The notes under the pieces: generated by a model
What the model was told of the DNA's origin: nothing
Databases searched by the model: none
Seen by the model: the letters and a program-made list of their open reading frames with translations, nothing else
Part shown: positions 7,517-15,955 of the stretch, piece by piece
Numbering within the stretch: position 1 is the stretch's first letter
Layout of the letters: each line of letters begins with the position of its first letter
DNA from: an uncultured Oscillospiraceae bacterium
Lineage (GTDB): Bacteria; Bacillota; Clostridia; Oscillospirales; Acutalibacteraceae
Direction: 5' to 3'
DNA: 46,691 nt
Assembly (NCBI GenBank): GCA_902489335.1
Contig: CABTZO010000002.1
Span: 1-46,691, forward strand
Translations under genes and position numbers: made by a program

Positions 7517-9166
7517 CTATCCTCTCAAATAATTTATCATTTCTTGAATTCTGACTTTAACTTTTTCTTCACCCAAAATCTTCATCACCGTACAAAGATC
7601 AGGAGTATTTTCTCTGCCTGTAACGGCAATTCGTATAAGCGTTGATATATCTCCGACATGTCCTTTGAACTTGTCCGGAGCCTTTTTATACTCTTTTACT
7701 GAACTTGTATAGTTTTCTTCATCGCAAAGGCTCTTTATCTTATCAAACCAGGCACTGTTATCATCAGTTGAACTATATATATCAAGATATTTTGAAAGCA
7801 TTTCAACTGCATCATCTTTATTTATGTGTTCAGGCAAAAAGAAGTTTTTTTCATAATATTCATTAAAAAAATATGATGAATATTCTTTGGCATCCGACCA
7901 TTTTTCCATATCTTTTCTTGGATTTTTCTTTTCACGATCTATTGAAAAAATATTTTTTGTATATTCTAAATCCTTATTTAATACATCAAAAAAGTCGTGA
8001 TCAAAGTTTTCACTCCATTTTAGTATAGCTTCTACCGTATTGTCCGTCGTCATATTCGCAATGAAGTTTCGCGAAACTTCATTTAATTTTTTCAAATCGA
8101 AGAGTGCCCCGCTCTTTGACATCTTACCGAACGAAAACTTGAAATTTGCGCGATCTTCTTTTGTATTTTGTCTCCACTGCTCAAAGTTTGAATTGATTAT
8201 TCTATATAAATATTCGATAACCGCTTCCGACGGATATCCGCTTTCTATGTAATAATCAACTGATGCTTCGGGATCAAGTCGCTTAGACAACTTCCTTTTT
8301 GAGCCGTTATCCTCTTTCATAATAGGCGAAATATGAGCATAATTTGGAATTTTAAAACCACAATATGAAAATAACTGTATATGTATCGGCAGTGATGAAA
8401 GCCACTCATCTCCGCGAATAACAGTCGTTGTTCTCATAAGATAATCATCGACCGCATGCGCAAAATGATAAGTCGGAACACCATCGTTTTTCAGTAAAAC
8501 TATATCGGTTACATTTTCAGGTAATACGGTTTTTCCCTTTACCTTGTCTTTAATCTCTATTTTTTTGTCTTCGTCGCCCTGAGACTTGAGTCTTAAAACA
8601 TAGGGAATACCGGCACCAATCTTTTCTTTAATTTGTTCAAAACTCAAATTTCTGCACTTCGCCCACTGTTTATAGTATCCGGGATTCGCCTTAATTTTCA
8701 CCTGCTCTTTTCTTATATCATCCAATTCTTCGGGTGTACAAAAGCAAGGATAAGCAAGATCGCGTTCAACAAGATCTTTTGCATAGATATGATAAATTTC
8801 CGTCCTCTGACTTTGAATATATGGGCCATAATTCCCTATGCTTTCACTTTCGGAAATTGCGCCTTCATCAAAATCTATATCAAAAGATGAAAGGCCTTCA
8901 ATAATTTTCTTTATACCCTCATCAATCTGTCTTTTTTTATCTGTATCTTCAATTCTGAGAAATAATACCCCATTTGAACTCTTAGCTACAATGGAAGAGA
9001 CAAGCGCTGTATACACGCCTCCGATATGCAAAAAACCCGTCGGGCTGGGTGCAAATCTTGTAACTTGTGCACCTTGATCCAATTGCCTAACAGGATATTT
9101 TTCTTCCATGTCTTTTGGTGTCAAATCAACACCGGGAAATAACAAATCAGCTAATTTTTTACTCAT
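7517..9166 (-). CDS. gltX: Glutamyl-tRNA synthetase
   Basis: The 549-aa product is a class Ib synthetase charging tRNA-Glu. It has RFAPSPTGFLHIGG at ~37-50 (HIGH region), LFLRIEDTDKKR, VIRGDEWLSSLP and the KLSKR loop at ~292-296. The CFCTPEELDDIR segment and ~35-residue N-terminal lead are of a type I associate with clostridial GluRS. It lies between the LCP-like gene (1 base upstream) and glnS (1 base downstream). The pair of Glu and Gln enzymes with near-zero spacing implies coordinated expression. Confidence 0.96.
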   Translation of the reverse strand: MSKKLADLLFPGVDLTPKDMEEKYPVRQLDQGAQVTRFAPSPTGFLHIGGVYTALVSSIVAKSSNGVLFLRIEDTDKKRQIDEGIKKIIEGLSSFDIDFDEGAISESESIGNYGPYIQSQRTEIYHIYAKDLVERDLAYPCFCTPEELDDIRKEQVKIKANPGYYKQWAKCRNLSFEQIKEKIGAGIPYVLRLKSQGDEDKKIEIKDKVKGKTVLPENVTDIVLLKNDGVPTYHFAHAVDDYLMRTTTVIRGDEWLSSLPIHIQLFSYCGFKIPNYAHISPIMKEDNGSKRKLSKRLDPEASVDYYIESGYPSEAVIEYLYRIINSNFEQWRQNTKEDRANFKFSFGKMSKSGALFDLKKLNEVSRNFIANMTTDNTVEAILKWSENFDHDFFDVLNKDLEYTKNIFSIDREKKNPRKDMEKWSDAKEYSSYFFNEYYEKNFFLPEHINKDDAVEMLSKYLDIYSSTDDNSAWFDKIKSLCDEENYTSSVKEYKKAPDKFKGHVGDISTLIRIAVTGRENTPDLCTVMKILGEEKVKVRIQEMINYLRG

Positions 9167-9167
9167 A

Positions 9168-9992
9168 TTACTTAACTTCTACCTCAACCTTTTTTTCATT
9201 TAATTCTATAAGATAACCTCTGTATTTAGTGTAATCCACAACGGAAATATTTGTATCTGTCAAATTGACAAGAGAATTGAAAAAGTCCTCTCCTTTTTCT
9301 AAATTTTCTTTATCAAAAGCTTGTGTCAAATACTCGGCAATAACTTTCGACTGATAAGACATGTATGTTGACGAATCTGAGACTTCATAATATCTAAGCA
9401 GTTTCAACATTTCGTTACCGCTTATCTTGTTTTTCCCCTTGTTTATCTGCAAACGAAAATCCTTGCCTTGATAATCAATCTCCTTTTGAAAGTCTTTTTG
9501 TAAAAAACCGGTATTTTTGCAAAACGCACCTATATTGCCACTATGTACCGCTATATATCGATCGATTTTGATGTTCTTAACGGATGCAATCTGCGAAGCA
9601 GTAGTTACCAAACCCTTTTCTTCGTAATACTCCTCAAAAGTCATATTTTCGGATGGTATCAAACTGCCCTTATCAATTGGCACAAGAGTAATCTTATTAG
9701 TTTTTGAATTTATCTCTAATATTCCCATATAATAAATCTTTGATCTGTCAGATTCAGGAATTAAGACTAATATTTTAGCAATATCCGGAAGATTTTTAGA
9801 GGCACTTTTTTGAGGATTAGTAGACGGTTCTTTTTTTGTCGGAGAATTATCTTTTCTGTTTTTGAACAAAACAATCAACGAAACGCAAACAAGCAAAATT
9901 GCAATCACGGCAACAACTACAGATGTTATTACTGCTCTTCTTTTACTTTTCTGTTTTTCTGTCATAAATCTTAATTTGTTCTTTTTAAACAT
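9168..9992 (-). CDS. Degenerate LytR-CpsA-Psr (LCP)-like membrane protein
   Basis: From ATG 9992 the protein has 274 aa; a TTG 12 bases upstream is less likely because GAGGT (9998-10002) is well spaced for the ATG. A basic N-terminus is followed by one membrane helix at ~20-43. The outer part follows the LCP plan: IYYMGILEINSKTNKITLVPI, then KIDRYIAVHSGNIGAF, then INKGKNKISGNEMLKLLRY, matching the family's membrane-proximal strand, vd-y-v segment and G-x-L-x-G-x-xAL-xYxR segment. LCP enzymes move lipid-linked polymers onto peptidoglycan. The usual IPRDT motif with its essential Arg reads PIDKGS here, so a catalytic role is doubtful. It leads the operon with gltX and glnS. Confidence 0.65.
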   Translation of the reverse strand: MFKKNKLRFMTEKQKSKRRAVITSVVVAVIAILLVCVSLIVLFKNRKDNSPTKKEPSTNPQKSASKNLPDIAKILVLIPESDRSKIYYMGILEINSKTNKITLVPIDKGSLIPSENMTFEEYYEEKGLVTTASQIASVKNIKIDRYIAVHSGNIGAFCKNTGFLQKDFQKEIDYQGKDFRLQINKGKNKISGNEMLKLLRYYEVSDSSTYMSYQSKVIAEYLTQAFDKENLEKGEDFFNSLVNLTDTNISVVDYTKYRGYLIELNEKKVEVEVK

Positions 9993-10018
9993 TTTATACC
10001 TCAAAAAATTATATAGAG

Positions 10019-10047
10019 ATTATATCATCAAAGACGGTTATTTACAA
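10019..10047 (-). promoter_or_regulatory. Promoter of the LCP-gltX-glnS operon
   Basis: On the minus strand TTGTAA (10042-10047) is followed by a 17-base spacer and a perfect TATAAT (10019-10024). The start of transcription would be ~20 bases upstream of ATG 9992. Confidence 0.7.
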
Positions 10048-10067
10048 AATAGTTGATATTCTATTAT

Positions 10068-10096
10068 TTGAAAACATTATGTTAATTTGTTAAAAT
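10068..10096 (+). promoter_or_regulatory. Promoter of the membrane protein at 10134
   Basis: TTGAAA (10068-10073), a 17-base spacer and TAAAAT (10091-10096) precede the gene. The site is divergent from and close to the LCP operon promoter. Confidence 0.6.
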
Positions 10097-10133
10097 GGAT
10101 TAGGAACTATATTTCAAAAAAGAGGTGTATCAA

Positions 10134-10937
10134 ATGAAGGATATTAAAAAAATGATTTCAGCTTTATTTGTATTCCTTGTAACTGTTTTGATAAATTTAC
10201 TTGGTGTTTTTGGAGTTTTCAACAGTACAAAAATGACCGATATTTTCAAGGAAATACCGTCATTCATTGTTCCGACAAGTACAACATTCGCATTGCTTCC
10301 TATAATCTACATCCTAATTTTTGTTGCATTACTTCTACCGATAATCAAGCCGAACAAATATGCAACACAGGCGACTGAATCAATATCCATGCTATTCATA
10401 GGAGCAAGCTTGCTGAGTATCGCTTTCACCTTTTCTTTTGTTTACAGACAACTGGAAATAGCAACCATTTTCAGTTTCGCAATAGTAGTTGTGTTGGGCA
10501 TGTTAATAAACAAGCTTTACAAAGTTCATGAAGACGGACATTTCTTCCATCAGCTCGCTTTTGGACTTAACTTTGGATGGGACTTCATTTTCTCCTTTAT
10601 TGTTATGGGATTTATGATTGTAGAATGGAATCCCGCATTTAATAAAGGCGGCAATATTTGGGCGGGAATTGCCCTTACAATAATTGTTATGCTCGTTTTA
10701 CTTTCATCGTTCTTACTTACAAACGTTGCAATCATTTTCCCCGTAGTAGTTGTCATTTCAGGAATTTACAAAAATCTTTTGAGTACAGATTACAAAGTGC
10801 TTCAAACTTTCTGTCTTATATTAATAGCAATTCTAATTATAGCTTTCTTACTGAGACTGTATTTGAATCATTTCAAAATTGTAAAAGACAGCTCAGCAAG
10901 AATAAATGAAAATTTGAGCAATGTAGTTCTTCCGTAA
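10134..10937 (+). CDS. Polytopic membrane protein of unknown function, possibly TspO-like
   Basis: From ATG 10134 (AGAGG at 10121-10125) the protein has 267 aa; a GTG at 10125 would overlap the ribosome binding site. It is almost wholly hydrophobic with seven or eight probable membrane segments separated by short loops. The segment HQLAFGLNFGWDFIFSF resembles the L-N-x-x-W region of TspO/MBR tryptophan-rich sensory proteins, but the overall Trp content is low and the protein is longer than the usual ~160 aa TspO. I therefore treat it as unrecognised. It is a single-gene unit with its own promoter and terminator. Confidence 0.6.
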   Translation: MKDIKKMISALFVFLVTVLINLLGVFGVFNSTKMTDIFKEIPSFIVPTSTTFALLPIIYILIFVALLLPIIKPNKYATQATESISMLFIGASLLSIAFTFSFVYRQLEIATIFSFAIVVVLGMLINKLYKVHEDGHFFHQLAFGLNFGWDFIFSFIVMGFMIVEWNPAFNKGGNIWAGIALTIIVMLVLLSSFLLTNVAIIFPVVVVISGIYKNLLSTDYKVLQTFCLILIAILIIAFLLRLYLNHFKIVKDSSARINENLSNVVLP

Positions 10938-10950
10938 AATCAGAATTAAA

Positions 10951-10979
10951 AACACACGCTTAAAGGCGTGTGTTTTTTT
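10951..10979 (+). terminator. Rho-independent terminator after the membrane protein gene
   Basis: AACACACGC and GCGTGTGTT pair around a short loop, followed by a run of seven T. Confidence 0.85.
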
Positions 10980-10982
10980 ATT

Positions 10983-11162
10983 TTAAAATAAACTCTTAAA
11001 CAAAGAAGATACTTCTTTTTTGTCAGCAGGTAAAACGCTTATATCTAAAAGCATACCTTCTTTTGCTTCAGGGGCTAAGTTAATATCAATTTCTGTTGTG
11101 CTGCAGTCGGGTAATTCAACTATTATCTTATCCCCTTCTATTCTGTCTATGGGAAATTTCAT
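10983..11162 (-). CDS. Small DUF3006-like protein (59 aa)
   Basis: The 59-aa product begins MKFPIDRIEGDKIIVELPD and ends in an acidic and Lys-containing tail. The start MxxxIDRIEG, the following hydrophobic strand and the PEAKEGMLLDI segment match the layout of DUF3006 proteins, small Firmicute proteins of unknown function. The ATG overlaps the stop of mgsA in the form ATGA, so it is probably translated by coupling. Only a weak AGAG precedes it. Convergent with the terminator at 10951-10979. Confidence 0.75.
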   Translation of the reverse strand: MKFPIDRIEGDKIIVELPDCSTTEIDINLAPEAKEGMLLDISVLPADKKEVSSLFKSLF

Positions 11163-11578
11163 TCAGCTACTCTTTTCTTTTGTGGATTTACAATATTTCT
11201 CCAATCAAGATCTCCTCTTGAAAGTGAATGAATCAGCGCTTCTGCGGTTGCTATGTTGGTCGCAACAGGGATGTTGTGTAAATCACAAAGTCTGATCAAA
11301 TCATTGGCGTTGGGTTCATCAGGCTTAGGATTTAAAGGATCTCCGAAAACTAAAAGCAAATCTATTTCATTACAAGAAATTCTGGCTTCAATTTGTTCTT
11401 CGCCGCCATGTGAACCACTCATAAATTTTTCTATTTCAAGTCCTGTGACTTCAGATATAATTTTACCTGTTGTTCCCGTTGCACATAATTTATGTTTACT
11501 TAAAATGCCACAATATGCAATACAAAATTGTGTCATCAATTCCTTTTTAACATCATGTGCTATAAGTGCTATATTCAA
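11159..11578 (-). CDS. mgsA: Methylglyoxal synthase
   Basis: The 139-aa enzyme converts dihydroxyacetone phosphate to methylglyoxal plus phosphate. It begins NIALIAHDVKK after the initiator, has ATGTTGKII (phosphate-binding) at ~37-45, SGSHGGEEQIEARI with catalytic-region residues, and LLVFGDPLNPKPDEPN with its Asp. The length fits the family. The start is taken as TTG 11578 because GGAGG lies at 11587-11591, eight bases upstream; an in-frame TTG five codons earlier coincides with that site and is unlikely. It has its own promoter at 11625-11653 although it follows minD. Confidence 0.94.
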   Translation of the reverse strand: MNIALIAHDVKKELMTQFCIAYCGILSKHKLCATGTTGKIISEVTGLEIEKFMSGSHGGEEQIEARISCNEIDLLLVFGDPLNPKPDEPNANDLIRLCDLHNIPVATNIATAEALIHSLSRGDLDWRNIVNPQKKRVAE

Positions 11579-11624
11579 CGGAATAACCTCCAATAAATGT
11601 TTAATGGTCTTTTTTACCTAAATT

Positions 11625-11653
11625 ATTATATCATGAGAGCAAATAATTATCAA
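11625..11653 (-). promoter_or_regulatory. Promoter of mgsA-DUF3006
   Basis: On the minus strand TTGATA (11648-11653), a 17-base spacer and TATAAT (11625-11630) lie in the 97-base gap after minD. This allows mgsA to be expressed apart from the mre operon. Confidence 0.75.
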
Positions 11654-11675
11654 TTATTACCATATTTTTTGCAGA

Positions 11676-12395
11676 TCAAATTTTTATTTTAACAGTTTGT
11701 CCGTCAAGCCTTTGTAAAGTTCGATTTATCGCTCTGTAAGCTTCGCTCGATGGATCGATTGTTTGATTCTGTAAAAGACTTTTTGCAAAATCGAAGTCAT
11801 TCGGAATAACACCGGCAAGTCGAAGTTTTGTTAAATCAACAATTTCATCCAGATTAATATAATCGTTTTCAAAGAATGACGGGCTTTTATATTTATTTAT
11901 TATTAGCCTTACAGTCGGTTTTTCTAAGGTTTTTCTTATTTTATTATTTACTGTGTTTACTTTCAGACAACATAGTTTATCCGCAGTAGTAATTGCTAAA
12001 ATTAAATCGGCAGATTTTATTCCGATTTCAAAGCCGCCGAATATGCCTGCCGGACAATCAAATAATATGAAATCATAATCAGAGTCTATTTTTTTTATCA
12101 ATAATTCAAATTTTTCAAAATTTATTTCGTCTGCTTCATCCGGCGCAGGAATTAAATCTATTTCGCCTTTTATTATAGTAGCTTCAACATCGCAACGATT
12201 TTCTAAAAAATCGTTCCAGTTATATAAAACTCGATCAGATACATTAAGTAAAATATCTTGAGTATGAAGCCCTATGTCTAAATCCACAATCAGAACCTTT
12301 TTTCCCATACTCTGCAAAATCTTAGCAACGGCAAAGCAAATTGAAGACTTACCGACTCCGCCTTTTCCTGAGACAAAAGAAATTTTATTACTCAT
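11676..12395 (-). CDS. minD: MinD-like ParA/MinD-family ATPase
   Basis: The 239-aa protein has the deviant Walker A motif SGKGGVGKSS at ~8-17 with the signature lysine. VLIVDLDIGLHTQDILL follows at ~35-51, and FILFDCPAGIFGGFEIGI matches the MinD DCPAGIE-x-GF signature. MinD places the division septum by sitting on the membrane and recruiting MinC. Gene order (mreBCD, pbp2, minD) is that of the mre-min cluster in many Firmicutes. It is short compared with ~265-aa MinD, and the C-terminal end (RTLQRLDGQTVKIKI) is not an obvious amphipathic membrane anchor. minC and minE are not in the window. It starts three bases after the pbp2 stop. Confidence 0.8.
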   Translation of the reverse strand: MSNKISFVSGKGGVGKSSICFAVAKILQSMGKKVLIVDLDIGLHTQDILLNVSDRVLYNWNDFLENRCDVEATIIKGEIDLIPAPDEADEINFEKFELLIKKIDSDYDFILFDCPAGIFGGFEIGIKSADLILAITTADKLCCLKVNTVNNKIRKTLEKPTVRLIINKYKSPSFFENDYINLDEIVDLTKLRLAGVIPNDFDFAKSLLQNQTIDPSSEAYRAINRTLQRLDGQTVKIKI

Positions 12396-12398
12396 AAT

Positions 12399-14519
12399 CT
12401 ATGGCAAAAAAGTATTGTATGTCTGTTTGCCTTCAACCTCCTTTGATGAAAAATAATATGAATATATGTCCGCCGCCACTTTGGCTGTGTAGACACCTTT
12501 ATCCGATGATTCAACTATAACAGCTACTGCTATTTCAGGTTTATCATAAGGTCCATAACTCATTATCAAACCATTATATCCCTCTACAAGCTCTCCTCCA
12601 ACCATTTTCTTTACCTGTGTTGTTCCCGTTTTGCCGGCAACTTCAACAGGCAAATTTGCAAAGGCGTGTCTTGCAAATCCGGTTGTTGTAAGACTGTGCA
12701 TGCCGTCTCTGACTGCGTCAAGATTTTCAGGATGAATTTTCATCTTTTCCGCATTTTTTATCTTTGTTTCGGATATAGTTTTTGAATAATCATGACTTTT
12801 TATCGACTTTACAAAATGTGGAACTTTTCGTGTTCCGCCGTTTGCAATAGTGGCACAATAATTTGCCAGCTGTAAAATGGTAACCTGATTATCTGATTGA
12901 CCGATTGCCGCCTGGACAGTGTCTCCGGGTCTCCATACTCCTCCGCTTTCTTCTCGCTCTTCAATCCCTGCAAGCTTTCCGCTTGCCTCCGGGAGTTCAA
13001 CACCTGTTTTTTGACCAAGTCCAAGCTTAGAGCACCATTCGTTCATGCGATCGATTCCAAGTCTTCTTCCAGTCTCATAGAAGAAAATATTGCATGATTT
13101 ATCTATTGCCTGAGCTACATTTATATCTCCGTGATATCCTAAACAGGTAAATGTATGGTCTTTAAAATAAGTGTAATTGTGATTACATTTGAATTTGGTT
13201 GTAGGGGTTATAATATTTTCTTCCAAACCTGCTATAGCTACAGCAGGTTTAAATGTTGAACCCGGTTCATAGGTTGCCATTAAAGGACGATTCCAAAGAG
13301 GCGCCGTCTTATCTTTAACCAATTCATCATATGTTTCGCTGAACTTGTTGTTGTCATAGGAAGGATATGTTGCGCAGGCTAAAATTTCACCCGTGTCAAC
13401 TTTAATTACAACAGCCGCACCACCAACAGGCAGACGAGATTTACCTGATATTCCGTCTATACTTTTCTTTAGGGAGTCTTCGGCAATTTTTTGTATATTT
13501 TTGTCTATTGTCAAAACAACATTGTTGCCGTGTTCGACATTTTGAACGTAGACATCTTCCTTTGCTCCGTCCAACCCCATAATTGTGGATTTCAAGCCTT
13601 TTTTACCTTTAAGTTCCGTTTCCAAAAGTGCTTCAATTCCGTCTTTTCCGATTTTATCGTTCATGCCGTAAGAAGAATATTTAAGATCTTCAATTTCGCT
13701 TGACGGAAGACCTTTTTTCTCCATAGAATGAATTTTTTCTTTTAATTTCGCTTTTTTATCTTTGTATTCCTCTGCATCTATCGGTGCAGTTCTGCCCAAA
13801 ATATGAGGAGCCAAGGATCCGTCGGTGTAATATCTTTTAGCTTTAACGGAATTTTCGATACCCTTATAAAAATTCCCGTTTTCCAAAATCGCCGAAATAA
13901 ATTCAATTGGAACATCTGTTGCGAATTCATACGGATTAACTCGGCTAAATCCGCTTCTTTCCATATTCACAAAAACTGCCGCAAGATTTCTTGCCGTAGC
14001 TTTATCATAATCCTCAAGCTCATATCTTTTAACCAAAGCTTCAAAACAATCCTCGGCAGTTGCATATTTATTTAGTCCAAGCATCTCCCGACTTATCAGC
14101 CAATCTTTTTCGACCTTGAGTTTCGGATCTTCTTCAAAGAAAAACCGGCCGTCATTTCCGAGTTTTATCGGAAGTTTGTCATTATACTTAAGTCCTGCTT
14201 CAGTAAATTTTTTTATCAGAGAAAGAACAATTTTATTTCTCTCTTTTTGTTCTTTGCGAGACGGAAATTTCTGTGCATTAAAAATTAAAGTGTTTACTTG
14301 AACACTTGTTGCAAGATAGTTTCCGTTTCTGTCTAAAATATCACCACGCAACGGTGAAACAATTGTTTCATAAGCTGACACGGCTTTAGGTTTGCCTTTC
14401 GAATCAATAACTTGATATTTAAGCAGAAAACCACCGAATATTGCAAAAAGAATAGAAATCGCCACTATAAAAGCGATTGTTCTTTTTTTTAAATTTTTAT
14501 AATCGTCATCTTTATACAT
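12399..14519 (-). CDS. mrdA: Penicillin-binding protein 2 (class B transpeptidase)
   Basis: The 706-aa protein has a short cytoplasmic tail, one membrane helix at ~13-33 and an outer pedestal domain starting at SPLRGDILDRNGNYLATS. The transpeptidase domain carries the active-site tetrad STFK (421-424), SCN (475-477) and KTGT (630-633). Class B enzymes of this type cross-link peptidoglycan in the elongation complex. Its position directly after mreD and before minD supports an elongasome (PBP2/MrdA) rather than a division role. It lacks C-terminal PASTA repeats. Only three bases separate it from mreD and from minD. Confidence 0.92.
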   Translation of the reverse strand: MYKDDDYKNLKKRTIAFIVAISILFAIFGGFLLKYQVIDSKGKPKAVSAYETIVSPLRGDILDRNGNYLATSVQVNTLIFNAQKFPSRKEQKERNKIVLSLIKKFTEAGLKYNDKLPIKLGNDGRFFFEEDPKLKVEKDWLISREMLGLNKYATAEDCFEALVKRYELEDYDKATARNLAAVFVNMERSGFSRVNPYEFATDVPIEFISAILENGNFYKGIENSVKAKRYYTDGSLAPHILGRTAPIDAEEYKDKKAKLKEKIHSMEKKGLPSSEIEDLKYSSYGMNDKIGKDGIEALLETELKGKKGLKSTIMGLDGAKEDVYVQNVEHGNNVVLTIDKNIQKIAEDSLKKSIDGISGKSRLPVGGAAVVIKVDTGEILACATYPSYDNNKFSETYDELVKDKTAPLWNRPLMATYEPGSTFKPAVAIAGLEENIITPTTKFKCNHNYTYFKDHTFTCLGYHGDINVAQAIDKSCNIFFYETGRRLGIDRMNEWCSKLGLGQKTGVELPEASGKLAGIEEREESGGVWRPGDTVQAAIGQSDNQVTILQLANYCATIANGGTRKVPHFVKSIKSHDYSKTISETKIKNAEKMKIHPENLDAVRDGMHSLTTTGFARHAFANLPVEVAGKTGTTQVKKMVGGELVEGYNGLIMSYGPYDKPEIAVAVIVESSDKGVYTAKVAADIYSYYFSSKEVEGKQTYNTFLP

Positions 14520-14522
14520 AAT

Positions 14523-15077
14523 TTATCTCAAAAAACTCATGTTTGTTGTATTCTTATATTTTAAATTTATTTTTCTTATTGCGGATCTAAAAATTATATA
14601 TATAAGCGGAGAAAGCAATAAAGTATATGCAAAAACCGGCAGGTAAAACGTAACAAAAGAAGCAAAGAAATCACTTTTTCCGATAATAATGTCATTAATA
14701 TAATTTATCATTACAAAAATAAATTCAGTAATGGCACAGAGCAACATGAAAGTCACTATATTATTTCGAATAAGCGATGTAATGAGCAAGCCCACCACCG
14801 CAGACAATAGGAAAAAAGAAAGCATGTACTTGCCGTCAAATTGTGGCGATACAAGATCCCAAAGTGAACCGGCAAAAACGCCAAAAATCATTGAAATATA
14901 AGGCTTTTCAAACATAGAAACCGCAATGACAACCGGAATCAAAAGCAAAGCTCTTGCTCCGAAAATTTCTATTTGAAAATGAGGTGTGTTCTGAAAAATC
15001 GCGCAAATAATTATTGACGCAGTCCAAAACAGCCTTTTAAATATCTTTTGTTTTTGTGCGTTATCAATTTTACTCAT
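14523..15077 (-). CDS. mreD: Rod shape-determining protein MreD
   Basis: The 184-aa protein is hydrophobic with five or six probable membrane helices. It follows mreC with a 4-base overlap and precedes pbp2. The segment MIFGVFAGSLWDLVSP resembles the conserved G-x-x-x-G-x-x-x-D region in MreD helix 3. MreD is the integral membrane member of the MreBCD elongation complex. The call depends on context as much as on sequence, since the family is poorly conserved. Confidence 0.88.
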   Translation of the reverse strand: MSKIDNAQKQKIFKRLFWTASIIICAIFQNTPHFQIEIFGARALLLIPVVIAVSMFEKPYISMIFGVFAGSLWDLVSPQFDGKYMLSFFLLSAVVGLLITSLIRNNIVTFMLLCAITEFIFVMINYINDIIIGKSDFFASFVTFYLPVFAYTLLLSPLIYIIFRSAIRKINLKYKNTTNMSFLR

Positions 15078-15919
15078 TTTGCGTTTTTATTTTCCTTTGG
15101 AATCTCAGTATTTTTTTTGAAATTATTTAGAATCATTACATTTTCCAGTTTAGTAAAATCAGCCTCGGGAGTTATGAATGCTATCGGAACAGTTTCATTC
15201 TTCAAAGTTGTAACTTCGCTCACGGTTCCTATAATGAGATCTTTAGGGTAAAATCCTCCAACGCCGGAAGTACAGATAATTCCTCCGTTGGAAACTGAAG
15301 TATTGTTATTTAGTCCTGAAAGTTTAAGAAGTTTTCCTTTTGAAACAGAAATTTCGGCGGAAACAATTCCGGTTTCTCTTGAAGCAACTTCATATCCGCT
15401 TATTTTTAATGAAGGATCAAAAATCGTTGATACAACACATGAAGTCGGATACACTTTTTTTACGCTGCCTATCAAAACCCCCTTGCCATAAATAACAGGG
15501 TCATATAATTTAACACCGTTTTTGCTTCCTTTATTCAAAACAAAGGTGTAATTATCGGAAGCATTCCTGCCGATAATAGAGGCGGGAACCACCTCATAAT
15601 CCATATGTTCTTTTTTTACATTCAGGAAACTTTCATACATCTGCACTTCTCTTTTTAAGTTTTCATAATCAACTAAAGAGTGCTTTAATTTTTCGTTTTC
15701 CTCTTTTAATTTATTTATCTCTTTATTTTGTTTTTTACCGTATAGTTTATTACCGACAAACGATGTTGCAGTTTTGAAAGGTTTTAATATTGGCGCCGCA
15801 ACTTTGGAAAAAGGCGATGATTTGTTTGCGGAAGCTAAACCGATAATTATAAATATTATTATAAATATCAGTAAAACAACAAATAATTTGAACCATTTTG
15901 TATTTAGAAATTTTTTCAT
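15074..15919 (-). CDS. mreC: Cell shape-determining protein MreC
   Basis: From ATG 15919 the protein has 281 aa. A TTG at 15931 is possible but lies in the terminator T-tract; neither start has a clear ribosome binding site. A membrane helix lies at ~9-29, followed by a coiled coil (NKLYGKKQNKEINKLKEE, ~60-95) and two beta domains with VVPASIIGRNASDNYTF and NGVKLYDPVIYGKGVLIG, the conserved MreC core. MreC links MreB filaments to PBP2 on the outer side of the membrane. The gene is separated from mreB by an apparent terminator. Confidence 0.92.
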   Translation of the reverse strand: MKKFLNTKWFKLFVVLLIFIIIFIIIGLASANKSSPFSKVAAPILKPFKTATSFVGNKLYGKKQNKEINKLKEENEKLKHSLVDYENLKREVQMYESFLNVKKEHMDYEVVPASIIGRNASDNYTFVLNKGSKNGVKLYDPVIYGKGVLIGSVKKVYPTSCVVSTIFDPSLKISGYEVASRETGIVSAEISVSKGKLLKLSGLNNNTSVSNGGIICTSGVGGFYPKDLIIGTVSEVTTLKNETVPIAFITPEADFTKLENVMILNNFKKNTEIPKENKNAK

Positions 15920-15929
15920 AGTTAAATTC

Positions 15930-15954
15930 AAAAAAAGGGCTCTGCAGCCCTTTT
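15930..15954 (-). terminator. Intrinsic terminator or attenuator between mreB and mreC
   Basis: On the minus strand AAAAGGGCT, loop GCAG and AGCCCTTTT form a 9-bp stem followed by a run of T. It sits between the mreB stop (15956) and the mreC start, inside what otherwise looks like one operon. Partial read-through would give more MreB than MreC/MreD/PBP2. Confidence 0.75.
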
Positions 15955-15955
15955 A

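Noticed and set aside
10134..10937. Firm TspO/MBR assignment
   Set aside because: Only one short segment is similar, the protein is much longer than TspO and poor in Trp.
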